A stretch of 62,076 nt of DNA, taken from contig JAGRNJ010000008.1 of the NCBI GenBank assembly GCA_020440825.1, positions 1 through 62,076 on the forward strand, read 5' to 3'. The notes under the pieces were generated by a model. The model saw only the letters and a list, made by a program, of their open reading frames with translations. It searched no databases and was not told the DNA's origin. A program made the translations under genes and the position numbers. The stretch is from Leptospiraceae bacterium. GTDB taxonomy: Bacteria; Spirochaetota; Leptospiria; Turneriellales; Turneriellaceae. How positions within the stretch are numbered: position 1 is the first letter of the stretch; every line of letters starts with the position of its first letter. Positions 1 through 8,460 of the stretch are shown here, piece by piece.

Positions 1-1
1 C

Positions 2-364
2 AAGATGGCCAATATAGATCGTAAAGACATCAGTGTGGTTGAATGCCATGATTGTTTCAGTTTTACTGAACTGATGAATATTGAAGATCTGGGATTTGTC
101 GAGAAAGGTAAAGGCGGATGGTTTGCCGCAGATGGCAATACCCGGCTCGGTGGTAAATTACCGGTCAATACTTCGGGTGGTCTATGTTCTAAAGGCCATC
201 CCATTGGGGCGACCGGTGTGGGCCAGATTGTAGAGATGGCCTGGCAGTTGCAAGACAAGTCAGATAAACGGCAGGTAGAAAATGCCAAATTTGCTCTTAC
301 TCATGTTCTAGGCGGGCCCGGTTCAGTGTCAACGGTACATATTTTAGGCCGTGGTGATATCTAA
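2..364 (+). CDS. Thiolase (SCP2/SCPx-type acyl-CoA acetyltransferase), C-terminal part
   Basis: This is the 3' end of a gene that begins before the window; the frame is open from base 2. The fragment carries the C-terminal thiolase core: a VECHDCFSFTEL strand, the NTSGGLCSKGHPIGATG loop with the active-site His of thiolases, and a terminal LGGPGSVSTVHILG segment. The last loop lacks the CxG cysteine of classical thiolases, as is usual in SCP2-type members. The family cleaves or forms 3-ketoacyl-CoA. A DUF35 gene follows after 10 bases, a pairing common for SCP2-type thiolases, so the two products probably form a complex. The substrate cannot be told from the sequence. Confidence 0.9.
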   Translation, partial: KMANIDRKDISVVECHDCFSFTELMNIEDLGFVEKGKGGWFAADGNTRLGGKLPVNTSGGLCSKGHPIGATGVGQIVEMAWQLQDKSDKRQVENAKFALTHVLGGPGSVSTVHILGRGDI

Positions 365-374
365 GGAGCATTAA

Positions 375-713
375 ATGTCGAATACAATACCTTCTATGAA
401 ATGTTCAGACTGCGGTACGGTGCATCCTACCGGTATTGCAATATGCCCGAATTGCGGCAGTGAAAAGATTGCCGAGCATGCAGGGGTTCCGCTCGGTGAG
501 GTTTTTACTTTTTCAGTCAACACGTTTGTACCGGCCGGCAAATTCAAGACCCGTGCTCCCTATATTATCGCTGTTGTAAAAACCGATGAAAATATGTTCA
601 TGACGGCGGTCGTTGATTCGCCAGACCCCATGAACATCAAGATCGGTGATAAGGTGGTCTTTAAAGAGTATGAAGATGAACTTACCCCGGTGTTTACGTT
701 AGCAGCTTCCTGA
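375..713 (+). CDS. DUF35 OB-fold, zinc-ribbon acyl-CoA-associated protein
   Basis: A 112-residue protein with an N-terminal rubredoxin-like zinc ribbon (CSDCG then CPNCG, residues about 10-28) followed by an OB-fold (GEVFTFSVNTFVPAGKF, later IGDKVVFKEYED). This is the usual DUF35 layout. Members accompany SCP2-type thiolases as small partner subunits, and the thiolase lies 10 bases upstream on the same strand, so the two are surely co-transcribed. The start follows an AAGGAG-like ribosome-binding site. The gene converges on the TetR gene with only 10 bases between stops, and I see no hairpin terminator there. Confidence 0.85.
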   Translation: MSNTIPSMKCSDCGTVHPTGIAICPNCGSEKIAEHAGVPLGEVFTFSVNTFVPAGKFKTRAPYIIAVVKTDENMFMTAVVDSPDPMNIKIGDKVVFKEYEDELTPVFTLAAS

Positions 714-723
714 TCATCGAAAT

Positions 724-1320
724 CTAATTTGTCACCTCTAAAGAGGTAAGCCAGTTTTCGATAATTGTTTGAAAATTTTGTTTTACCGCTTTCTTCTCTC
801 TCGCCCGGGTCTGTGATAAGACCAGCAATGCCTGATTGATCATACCCAGAAAAAGATTTGCCAAAGCTGTGGCTGAACCTGGCTTTAGGAGGTTCTCATC
901 GATTGCTTTCTGTAACAGTTCTGTAAAGGGAGCAACCAGAAATTCTTCGTCCAGCTTCAGCAGCTGCTCAGTGCTTAAAACTGAGGGCGCATCTTTAATC
1001 CAGATCTGGATAAACATTTTGTCATCTGCCAATTCCAGAATTTCAGTCCATTCCCGTTTGAAGTCTGGCCAGCTCCATCTTCGAATCTCATTTGCAAATT
1101 GAAGATTGTCGATATGACAGATTTCTTCGAATATTTCCTGTTTGCTTTTGAAATGGTGATAGAGTGCCCCTCGCGTTACATTCACCTCGTTTAAGATATC
1201 ATCGGTTGAGGTAAACCGATAACCTTTCTGCCCAAAAAGCAGCCTGGCTTTCTCGAGTATTGCCGTGCGTGTTTCGACACCCTGCTGAATTTTCAGATTA
1301 ATTTTTTGTACCGCCTTCAT
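724..1320 (-). CDS. TetR-family transcriptional regulator
   Basis: A 198-residue protein with a typical TetR helix-turn-helix at about residues 16-62: RTAILEKARLLFGQKGY, then TSTDDILNEVNVTRGALYHHFKSKQEIF. The variable helical C-terminal domain would bind an unknown ligand. It lies 4 bases downstream of the DUF418 membrane-protein gene and is presumably co-transcribed with it. A perfect 11-bp inverted repeat sits in the promoter of that operon (2491-2517), so I infer that this protein represses its own operon. The ligand is unknown; the neighbour suggests a membrane-related or hydrophobic compound. Confidence 0.88.
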   Translation of the reverse strand: MKAVQKINLKIQQGVETRTAILEKARLLFGQKGYRFTSTDDILNEVNVTRGALYHHFKSKQEIFEEICHIDNLQFANEIRRWSWPDFKREWTEILELADDKMFIQIWIKDAPSVLSTEQLLKLDEEFLVAPFTELLQKAIDENLLKPGSATALANLFLGMINQALLVLSQTRAREKKAVKQNFQTIIENWLTSLEVTN

Positions 1321-1324
1321 GCAA

Positions 1325-2479
1325 TTACTTTTCTGCTGCTCCCAGATACGTAAATTTTCGTAAAATTATTTCAAGCGGCCCCATTGCAAAGAAATGCAGC
1401 CATACCTTGCTGAATGCGAGATTGAAACTGTAAACCGGTACAACCCACAGAATGGCCAGCTCGAGGGGTAATCTGCCGTAAAGATTGTACCCCCAGCCAT
1501 TGAAAATAAAAGAAAGCAGCATAGATTGCAATATATAGTTTGTGAGAGACATTTTTCCCGATTCAGACATAGCCGAGAGTATAGCCTTTACAGGTTTAAA
1601 ACCTGAAGAACTCAATCGATACAGCCAGTATGCCCACAATATCGATAAAGCGACAGATCCTGGGGCAAGGGAAGCGTAGCTCAACATCGAAAGCCAGGGA
1701 GTCAGAGTTGTAATCTGACCGATTGCAAAAACGGTATTAAAAATCACAGCTGCGAGCATCGCCAGTTTGTTGTATTTCTTCACTGTATCAAAAAAACTCT
1801 GTGGATCATGCAACAGATTGCGGTTGCCACAATAGAGCCCGACAAAAAACATCATCATGGCAGAAGGCCAGTTGAAGGCGAGAATAAAGCCGAAAGTGAG
1901 GGGCAAATCGACGAACCTGCGATACGTGGCACTCAAAAAGTCGCCCCTGAAGTCTGCGAGAGATTGATTGGTCAGCTCAAGGGTCTGGGATAAGCCTTCA
2001 TTGACACCAACCGACGAAAAATAACCGATTACACCATACAGAATTGCAGAGACAGCCCAAAGAATCGCTGCCGTAATGAACAGACGCCTTGCAGGCATCT
2101 CTCTAAGCATAAACAGAATCGATCCCATGATTGCATAAGAAACCAGAATATCGCCATAAAAAAAGAAAACGGCATGCAAGATACCCAGGACAAACAAACC
2201 GATGATGCGACGAAAGAATATATTTCGCGCAGGCAGACCTTTTCGTTGCAGGCTTTTCAGCAATATTGTAAAGCCATAACCAAAAACAAATGAAAATAAC
2301 AGGAAGAATTTCCCGGTTATTAAAAATGAAATCAGGAATTTTGCAATGTAAGACCACTCTGTCTCATTGAGAGTTAAACCAAACGGCGGATCAGAGATCA
2401 CGGGTAAATTGGATACCAGTATCCCGAATAATGCAAAACCTCGCAATAGATCGAGATATTCAATTCGATTTACAGTCAT
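1325..2479 (-). CDS. DUF418/YeiB-like polytopic membrane protein
   Basis: About 384 residues, almost entirely hydrophobic, opening with the DUF418/YeiB signature RIEYLDLLRGFALFGILVSN. Roughly nine or ten membrane helices can be drawn. The C-terminal part (SGKMSLTNYILQSML, then GPLEIILRKFTY) is characteristic of DUF418, a family related to membrane acyltransferases and without a firm function. A GTG two codons upstream (2485) is possible, but it lies within the GAGAGGTG ribosome-binding site that serves the ATG at 2479, so I chose the ATG. It is the first gene of a two-gene operon with the TetR regulator. Confidence 0.85.
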   Translation of the reverse strand: MTVNRIEYLDLLRGFALFGILVSNLPVISDPPFGLTLNETEWSYIAKFLISFLITGKFFLLFSFVFGYGFTILLKSLQRKGLPARNIFFRRIIGLFVLGILHAVFFFYGDILVSYAIMGSILFMLREMPARRLFITAAILWAVSAILYGVIGYFSSVGVNEGLSQTLELTNQSLADFRGDFLSATYRRFVDLPLTFGFILAFNWPSAMMMFFVGLYCGNRNLLHDPQSFFDTVKKYNKLAMLAAVIFNTVFAIGQITTLTPWLSMLSYASLAPGSVALSILWAYWLYRLSSSGFKPVKAILSAMSESGKMSLTNYILQSMLLSFIFNGWGYNLYGRLPLELAILWVVPVYSFNLAFSKVWLHFFAMGPLEIILRKFTYLGAAEK

Positions 2480-2490
2480 AATCACCTCTC

Positions 2491-2517
2491 AACATACATA
2501 CAGATAGTATGTATGTT
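2491..2517. promoter_or_regulatory. Palindromic operator in the DUF418-tetR promoter
   Basis: Perfect inverted repeat AACATACATAC-N5-GTATGTATGTT (11-bp arms, spacer AGATA). On the minus strand a TTGACG box lies at 2541-2536 and a weak -10 (TAACAT) overlaps the start of the palindrome. The palindrome ends 11 bases before the ATG at 2479. Position and symmetry fit a TetR-family operator that blocks promoter clearance. That the neighbouring TetR protein binds here is inferred. Confidence 0.75.
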
Positions 2518-2590
2518 ATAAAAAAATAATCTTTTCGTCAACTGCTTTTAGCGAAAATTATAACTTCCAATCAATTTACCAGTAAATAAA

Positions 2591-4108
2591 TCATGTACCA
2601 CAGAAAGTCTTGTAATTCTGCATTGTGTCACCGGGTTCCCGGGTAAATTCGAGGTGCTTGGGATTTGTCGCATACGGTTTGTCGAGTACCTGCAGCAGAT
2701 GATTCACTTTCGAATAATCGGCTTTTTCATTCGCGGCTAAAAGAGCTTCTTCAACTCTTTGATTGCGGGGAATCACAAAAGGGTTAACGCTCTGCATCGA
2801 TTGCATTGCAGCAGCTTGTGAAATGCTCAGTTGCTGCAAGCGGTTGTTCCAGTTCACCCGCCATTGTCTGAAATCATCGTTGTTAAAAAAATCGGGCTGT
2901 TCCATTGTTGAATCACAAAGTGCCCGAAAAGCATTTGTATAATCTGCCCGGCTATCAAACAGAATTTTTAGAAAATTCTGAATGATTTCTTTATTGTCGC
3001 CCGTCTTCATGTTCGGTTTATGAAGACCCAGTTTTTTGTTCATCTGAATATCGAGCTCTCTTTCAAAAAGTTCGGGAAACCTGGCCAGCGAAGCCCTGGC
3101 AATTTCTACACTGGCGTTCTGCTCTTCGTGAAACAGGGGCAGCAGGGTTTCAGCCAGGCGGGTCAGGTTCCAATGAGCAATGGCCGGCTGGTTACCAAAG
3201 GCATAGCGTCCATCCCGATCAATTGAGCTGAACACAGTAGAAGGGTCGTAAACATCCATAAACGCACAGGGGCCATAGTCGATCGTTTCACCGCTCAAGG
3301 CCATATTGTCAGTGTTCATAACCCCGTGAATAAACCCTACTGAAATCCATTGAGTAATCAGTTTTATCTGCCGTAGCATAACATTTTCAAAAAAAGCCAC
3401 GTAAATATTTTCAGAATGTATGTCTTCTGCAAGCTGTCGGTAATGACGTTCTATAGTGTAGTCAGTCAGAATGCGGATGGCTTCTGGCTCAGGTAATCTG
3501 ACCGCATACTCAAATGTTCCTACCCGAATATGGCTTGCCGCGACTCTGGTTAAGACAGCTCCCGGAAAAGTGTTTTCTCTGAAGACAGGCTCATTGGTGG
3601 CCACCACTGCAAGGCCGCGTGTTGTGGGAATTCCCAGCGCATGCATTGCTTCGCTGATAATGTATTCTCTGAGCATGGGACCCAACGCAGCCTTGCCATC
3701 CCCCCCTCTTGAATACGGAGTTCGTCCGCCCCCTTTTAATTGTATGTCATAGCGTTGTCCTGTATTGGCAATATGTTCTCCCAGCAAAATTGCTCTGCCG
3801 TCACCCAGCATGGTAAAGTGACCGAACTGGTGACCGGCATAAGCCTGGGCAATTGGTTTTGAATTGGTGAGAGATTCCCCGCTCGCCATAATCTGTGCCA
3901 GAATATGCTCGGGAATATCTTTTGTTTCAAGCTCTAATTGTGTGGCGAGCATCTTGTTGAACAATACAAGTTTGGGGTCTTCTACTTGAGCAGGTTTCAC
4001 ATGTGAATAGAAGTTTGCCGGTAACTCTGAATAAGAGTGTTCAAAATTAAAAAGCGGAGTGTTTTGGGTCTGTTGATGTAGTTGCTGGTCGGCTTGTTCC
4101 TTAGGCAT
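2591..4108 (-). CDS. selO: SelO/YdiU pseudokinase, protein adenylyltransferase
   Basis: A protein of about 505 residues of the UPF0061/SelO family, which transfers AMP from ATP to protein Ser/Thr/Tyr residues and is linked to redox stress. Family landmarks are present in order: FNFEHSYSELP near the N-terminus, YAGHQFGHFTMLGDGRA (about 90-106), LKGGGRTPYSRGGDGKA (about 124-140), and HGVMNTDN with TIDYGPC (about 260-282), which hold the catalytic base and metal ligand. The C-terminus is YKTFCGT, with Cys and no in-frame TGA, so this is a Cys rather than a selenocysteine form. Reading is open upstream to 4165, but those 19 residues do not look like family sequence; I prefer the ATG at 4108. Confidence 0.92.
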   Translation of the reverse strand: MPKEQADQQLHQQTQNTPLFNFEHSYSELPANFYSHVKPAQVEDPKLVLFNKMLATQLELETKDIPEHILAQIMASGESLTNSKPIAQAYAGHQFGHFTMLGDGRAILLGEHIANTGQRYDIQLKGGGRTPYSRGGDGKAALGPMLREYIISEAMHALGIPTTRGLAVVATNEPVFRENTFPGAVLTRVAASHIRVGTFEYAVRLPEPEAIRILTDYTIERHYRQLAEDIHSENIYVAFFENVMLRQIKLITQWISVGFIHGVMNTDNMALSGETIDYGPCAFMDVYDPSTVFSSIDRDGRYAFGNQPAIAHWNLTRLAETLLPLFHEEQNASVEIARASLARFPELFERELDIQMNKKLGLHKPNMKTGDNKEIIQNFLKILFDSRADYTNAFRALCDSTMEQPDFFNNDDFRQWRVNWNNRLQQLSISQAAAMQSMQSVNPFVIPRNQRVEEALLAANEKADYSKVNHLLQVLDKPYATNPKHLEFTREPGDTMQNYKTFCGT

Positions 4109-4250
4109 TGAATAAAAGATACTGATTTTTATACTGAAAGCCCAATATTCAAGATTCCAGACCAATACGATTCAAGGCTGGGCCGGGGAACAGGCTTAAA
4201 CAAACCTGTGGACGTTAACTAGATTCTGAAAAATAATTTATCTCGACGAC

Positions 4251-5483
4251 CTAGAAATTCAAATTCAGCTTTTTGAGAAAACTGTTGAGAATTCCGCTCG
4301 TATAATTAAGACCCAGTAAAGGTACAGCCAGCAGAGGGCTCAAATGCTCATCGGGGTTCTCCCCATCTGCAATACGCTTGAGCTGCAAACTGTAATAGCC
4401 AATCTCAAGAATGCCCAAATTGTCAATCATTGGGATACCGGTTTTTACCGGCTTTAGATCACAGCGTGCATTTGGTTCAGACAGCAATCGTCTGCACAAA
4501 TGCGGTTCCATAGCCAAAGGGCGGGCAATCCCTATCAGGTCAACTGCTCCTGAGTCGAGAGCAGAATTCATTGCCTGGCTAGATCTGAAACCGCCTGTCA
4601 GAAGCAGGGGCAGGTTAACTGAATTTCTGATTTTCTCAGCAAAAGGTAAAAAATAAGCTTCCCGTGCCCGGGTAGATTCTTTTACATCTTTGCCTGTCAT
4701 TGAGGCTGCCTCATAGGTGCCGCCAGAAATTTCAACCATATCGATACCCGATTGTTCCAGAGCTTTTACCACAATAACTGAATCTTCTTCGCTGAAGCCT
4801 CCCGTTTGAAAATCTGCAGAATTAATTTTTATTCCAATCGGGAACTGGGCACCTACTTTGTTACGAATTGCTTTGACGATTTCCAGTACAAATCGCATAC
4901 GGTTTTCGATACTGCCACCCCACTGATCCGGGCGCTGATTGGCGATAGGCGATAGAAACTGGCTTACCAGATAACCGTGCGCGCCATGAATTTGTACACC
5001 GTCAAACCCTGAAAGTTTGCAAAGTGCGGCAGTATTGGCAAAACGCTGAATAATATCTTTAATCTCATTTTCGCTCAGTGCCTGGGGAATACGAAATCCC
5101 ATTGCTCCCATTTTTAACTGAACTGGTGAGGGGGCAAATGTTGTTTTAGAAATTGCAGCAGGAGCCTGTCTGCCGGGGTGATTGATTTGTGCCCAAATCT
5201 GGGAACCATGTGCCTTTGCCGCTTTTGTCCAGGCTTGAAAGTCTGCAATATGGGTATCGTCTTCCAGAACCACATTATCGGGTTCACCCAGTTCATTTTT
5301 ATCAACCATGATATTACCGGTGATAATGAGCCCGATTTCACCTTCGCCCCAGATTTTATACAGATTCAACAGGCGGGAACCAGGACGATGATTATCTGCC
5401 ATATTTTCACTCATGGCAGACTTCACCAGGCGGTTTTTAAGGGTTACCGAGCAGGGCAGGGTGATTGGTTTTGAAATTTTCAT
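4251..5483 (-). CDS. NADH:flavin oxidoreductase, Old Yellow Enzyme family
   Basis: About 410 residues with a complete OYE (FMN-binding TIM barrel) pattern: LKNRLVKSAMSE (FMN contact), WAQINHPGRQAP, FDGVQIHGAHGYLVSQFLSP (active-site H-G-A-H), PIGIKINSADFQTGGF, and the phosphate-binding LLLTGGFRSS with LIGIARPLA. Members reduce activated C=C bonds with NAD(P)H. There is no C-terminal Fe-S/NADH-binding extension, so it is the short single-domain form. ATG 5483 was chosen over TTG 5492; neither has a strong ribosome-binding site. No operon partner is apparent. Confidence 0.9.
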   Translation of the reverse strand: MKISKPITLPCSVTLKNRLVKSAMSENMADNHRPGSRLLNLYKIWGEGEIGLIITGNIMVDKNELGEPDNVVLEDDTHIADFQAWTKAAKAHGSQIWAQINHPGRQAPAAISKTTFAPSPVQLKMGAMGFRIPQALSENEIKDIIQRFANTAALCKLSGFDGVQIHGAHGYLVSQFLSPIANQRPDQWGGSIENRMRFVLEIVKAIRNKVGAQFPIGIKINSADFQTGGFSEEDSVIVVKALEQSGIDMVEISGGTYEAASMTGKDVKESTRAREAYFLPFAEKIRNSVNLPLLLTGGFRSSQAMNSALDSGAVDLIGIARPLAMEPHLCRRLLSEPNARCDLKPVKTGIPMIDNLGILEIGYYSLQLKRIADGENPDEHLSPLLAVPLLGLNYTSGILNSFLKKLNLNF

Positions 5484-5562
5484 CGCTGACAATGAGAAAC
5501 AAGCCGCCGGTGTAAATAAATTCCGGGGGCGGTAAAAAATAAATTTTTAAACTATTTAAAAT

Positions 5563-5590
5563 GCCGGCCAAAGCTTAAACTTTGGCCGGC
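5563..5590 (-). terminator. Rho-independent terminator after the small exported protein gene
   Basis: Perfect 11-bp stem GCCGGCCAAAG / CTTTGGCCGGC with the loop CTTAAA. It lies 7 bases beyond the stop of the 5598-5951 gene, followed on the minus strand by an AT-rich, T-containing run. It separates that gene from the OYE gene downstream. Confidence 0.8.
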
Positions 5591-5597
5591 AGAAATG

Positions 5598-5951
5598 TTA
5601 CTTCTGAAGCTTATTCAAAGTGCTCGAATTGCACTGGTAAGCTCTTCCCACAGCACGGTATTTGGTACCGCGTTTGTAGTTGTCTACTGAATCTAGTTTA
5701 GTGATGACCAGGGCGTTGCCATTGGCTTTGGCCACTTCTTCATCGAGTTTTTTGATCAGTTGTTTGCGCGGGTAGTTTTTGAAGTAGATGGTATCCAGTC
5801 GAATTTCAGCCAATGCTGTGCATTCCTGCTCAATAATTGTGCGGCGTAAAATGCTGTCGGCACTGTCTTTGGTAACCACAGTTACTGCTGAGAGTGACAT
5901 CGTTGCAAATCCCATTGCCACTGCCGCTGCGATTGTTGTAAATTTTTTCAT
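5598..5951 (-). CDS. Small exported protein, RcsF/DUF4156-like
   Basis: 117 residues with a clear signal peptide (MKKFTTIAAAVAMGFATMSLSA). The mature part has two cysteines and an AKANGNALVITKL segment. That recalls the A-x-x-x-G-A-N-A-V-hydrophobic pattern of RcsF/DUF4156-type envelope proteins, but the match is short and I would not claim function. A strong CGGAGG ribosome-binding site lies 5 bases before the ATG, and the gene has its own terminator, so it is probably a single-gene unit expressed well. Confidence 0.6.
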   Translation of the reverse strand: MKKFTTIAAAVAMGFATMSLSAVTVVTKDSADSILRRTIIEQECTALAEIRLDTIYFKNYPRKQLIKKLDEEVAKANGNALVITKLDSVDNYKRGTKYRAVGRAYQCNSSTLNKLQK

Positions 5952-6173
5952 AGTATCCTCCGTAGTCTCTTTTTATTATCTGGTAGCGGGCTCCTTATTT
6001 TTCTTTAATGAGCCTCAGAATCTATTCAAAACTGAGTTCTCGTAGAAGCCCTCTTTCTGTATTGAGATTACGGCATTTTACGCAGATTGGGAATCCGCAC
6101 AAACGTATAAGAATATCCGTATGTATACTGAATTTGTGAGTGATTTTGACGATTCGCGGGCAGATATCAGAAA

Positions 6174-6950
6174 TTATACTTCTGTCAGTTGAATCACTTT
6201 GCGAATAAACATTGAGACTTCCATACCGGCTTCAAGAGGGCTGGTATGCCCGCCTGCAACCACGGTGAGGGGCAAGACAGGGGGAGCCTCGACGTAATCT
6301 TCTTCGCCTTTGAGGGCAAGGGCGGGCACCTTAAGATCACGAATCAAAGTCTCTGTATTCTCAGCCTGAATAATTACCGCCCGGTTAGTCTGGCGAATTT
6401 CAGAGTCGGTAAGTTTTTGAAAACAATTTGTAAACTCAACCAACAGGCCGGGGTTATGCTCAAGACTTGCTTTGGCAAATAAGGCTTGTGCCGCTTTTTG
6501 CATATAAAAGTTTCTGAACGGAATTGCCATACTCTGCAGACGAAATGCGATACGACGCAGCAGAGAGGGTGCCTTATAGGGCATGTTGCAAAAGCCGAGG
6601 GCAAGAAAAGATTTTGGCCGCATACTGGCAGCCTTAAGTAAGGTCATGCTTCCCCATGAGTGGCCAATGCCGATCACTTTCTCAATTTGAAAGAAATCCA
6701 GTATTTCGAGTAGCATAATGGCGCAATCTTCGAGAGTCCATTTCTTTTTTATGATGTATTTCGATTCGCCATGCATGGGCATGTCAATAGCGATAATGGT
6801 TACATCTTCCAGGCCATGTTCCTGAATATTCCACAGGTGGTGATCAAAGTAAACTCCGTGCAGCAGAACAACAGGAACGGTGTTCGGTACCAGTTTAATA
6901 TACGTGGCGATCTGCCCAATAGAGGTGGGTACCAGGGTCAGATCATGCAT
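6174..6950 (-). CDS. Alpha/beta hydrolase
   Basis: 258 residues with the alpha/beta-hydrolase fold: the oxyanion strand VVLLHGVYFDHHLW, the nucleophile elbow GIGHSWGSM (Ser in GHSWG), an acid in LALKGEEDYVEAP and the late histidine in VAGGHTSP. Substrate is unknown. The start ATGCATGA overlaps the stop of the upstream membrane-protein gene by 8 bases, so the two are probably translationally coupled. Confidence 0.88.
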   Translation of the reverse strand: MHDLTLVPTSIGQIATYIKLVPNTVPVVLLHGVYFDHHLWNIQEHGLEDVTIIAIDMPMHGESKYIIKKKWTLEDCAIMLLEILDFFQIEKVIGIGHSWGSMTLLKAASMRPKSFLALGFCNMPYKAPSLLRRIAFRLQSMAIPFRNFYMQKAAQALFAKASLEHNPGLLVEFTNCFQKLTDSEIRQTNRAVIIQAENTETLIRDLKVPALALKGEEDYVEAPPVLPLTVVAGGHTSPLEAGMEVSMFIRKVIQLTEV

Positions 6951-7338
6951 TGTTTCTGGCCTTCTTGAAATAGAGCATCAGCAGCAATGAACCAGAAAAA
7001 AGCGTGAATAAAATAAAAACGAAGACAGACACTATTGTGCTTGTAAAGATACCGTCATAGTTCAAAGGCAATTTGAAAAAACCGGCTGAGAATTTTTCAA
7101 GGTACAGAAGCCGTAAAAAAACATACTGTACTGAACCATAAATTGGTGCAATACTAAAGACCAGGGCAAGCATTGTCTTGAACGATACTCCGAATTTTCG
7201 ATGCCAGAAAGAATTCAAGATAAGCAGAACAGGAACCATGACAACAAAGGCTACCGGGTGTACATGCAAGTGAAACAGAAAAAGGCAAATCAGGTTCGAA
7301 CCTATAAAACCGAGCAGAGTGATAAAATAGACCGGCAT
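6943..7338 (-). CDS. Small four-helix membrane protein
   Basis: 131 residues with about four hydrophobic helices (MPVYFITLLGFIGSNLICLF, VAFVVMVPVLLIL, MLALVFSIAPIYGSV, TIVSVFVFILFTLFSGSLL). I recognise no family. It overlaps the start of the hydrolase gene and lies 55 bases downstream of the TerB-like gene on the same strand, so it is probably part of the run from the peroxiredoxin gene to the hydrolase gene. Confidence 0.65.
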   Translation of the reverse strand: MPVYFITLLGFIGSNLICLFLFHLHVHPVAFVVMVPVLLILNSFWHRKFGVSFKTMLALVFSIAPIYGSVQYVFLRLLYLEKFSAGFFKLPLNYDGIFTSTIVSVFVFILFTLFSGSLLLMLYFKKARNNA

Positions 7339-7393
7339 GGGAATATGCTGTAAAGAAGCCGCGGCTCGTCAATGAGAATCGTTGAGCATTAGT

Positions 7394-7795
7394 TTACTCG
7401 ATTTTTTCGGGAACAGAGGCAAGAATCTGCTGGATGTCATCGGTATCAATGTTGTTAATCTCTGCAGTTTTGAGTAGCCACTTTTTCTCACGTGGATGCA
7501 GTTCTCCGTCGCTGACTGCAATAACTGCCGCTTTGCTCAAAAACTTAGCTGCACTTTCAGGATGAGAAAAAATCGGTGGCTCTTTCGGCAGATGCTTGTT
7601 GTTCAAGGCCCCTTCAATTGATTCGAGCAAAAAGCCCCTGGCAAAACCGGTTTCGGTTCCGAAGTCCAGAATATGGTTTTTCTGTTGTTCATGCAGATGA
7701 CCATCGGCTGCCATGATTTGAATCAGGCCTCTTAGAAAGAGGCCCAGTTCCTGGTAGTCAGCCCCGGTATGTTTGATCGGTTTATTCAGCTTCAC
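7394..7795 (-). CDS. TerB-like helical protein
   Basis: 133 residues, all-helical, with two acidic loops typical of the TerB/tellurite-resistance fold: IMAADGHLHEQQ (about residues 27-38) and VIAVSDGELHPREK (about 91-104). In TerB these D-G-x-[LI]-x-x-x-E loops bind metal. Members occur in stress-response and general contexts, and tellurite resistance should not be inferred from the fold alone. The gene lies between the peroxiredoxin and the small membrane-protein genes on one strand. Confidence 0.7.
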   Translation of the reverse strand: MKLNKPIKHTGADYQELGLFLRGLIQIMAADGHLHEQQKNHILDFGTETGFARGFLLESIEGALNNKHLPKEPPIFSHPESAAKFLSKAAVIAVSDGELHPREKKWLLKTAEINNIDTDDIQQILASVPEKIE

Positions 7796-7882
7796 AGTAA
7801 CAAGATACGCAAATTTTTTTCTATCGTGAGTCTCTGGCTGACAGGAAACAGTTTTTCCCGCGACATATTTCTGACGATAATT

Positions 7883-8356
7883 TTACTTTGCCCGGCTTTT
7901 TATCTCTTCGTAAGTTTCGGCAATCGACTCAGTAGGGTTGACCTTGCGCCAGATTTTCACAATCTTGCCTTCAGGGTCAATGAGAAATGAATCTCTGGAT
8001 AATCCTTTGAATACTTTGTCTCCCCATTGCTGGTCACCATATACCCCAAGAGCAGTACTGAGCTCTTTGTCAACATCTGCCAACAGGGGAAAGTTCAACG
8101 AGTATTTGTTGATAAATGCATCATGGGAGGTGAGGTCATCGAGAGAAACCCCATACACTTTCGCGCCGAGGTCTGTAAAATCTTTCAAATGATCACGGTA
8201 AGCGCAGGCTTGCTTCGTGCAACCCGGAGTATCATCTTTGGGATAAAAATACAGCACCGTATAGTGCCCTTTGATGTCGCCAGGCAGGTTTACTTTGCCG
8301 CCGGCGCTTGAATCGAGAGATACAGATGGCAATACCTTGCCGGTTAATTCACTCAT
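7883..8356 (-). CDS. bcp: Thioredoxin-dependent peroxiredoxin, Bcp/PrxQ type
   Basis: 157 residues, the usual length of Bcp/PrxQ. The peroxidatic cysteine lies in DDTPGCTKQACAYRD, with the resolving cysteine five residues later, so it is an atypical two-Cys enzyme that reduces H2O2 and organic hydroperoxides with thioredoxin. Other family segments are VLYFYPKDDTPGC, VYGVSLDD, and FPLLADVDKELSTALGVYG. It appears to be the first gene of a minus-strand run with the TerB-like, membrane and hydrolase genes. Confidence 0.93.
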   Translation of the reverse strand: MSELTGKVLPSVSLDSSAGGKVNLPGDIKGHYTVLYFYPKDDTPGCTKQACAYRDHLKDFTDLGAKVYGVSLDDLTSHDAFINKYSLNFPLLADVDKELSTALGVYGDQQWGDKVFKGLSRDSFLIDPEGKIVKIWRKVNPTESIAETYEEIKSRAK

Positions 8357-8460
8357 ATTGTAATGTTAGTGTAATTTTCTTGCTTTGTCCAGTTTTTTTG
8401 GTACGCGGTCAGATGATTAAGGGGTGGGGGATGGCCCACCACTTCGAATTGCGGGATTGT

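Noticed and set aside
7394-7795. Tellurite-resistance gene
   Set aside because: The TerB-like fold is widespread and there are no terA, terC, terD or terE genes nearby.
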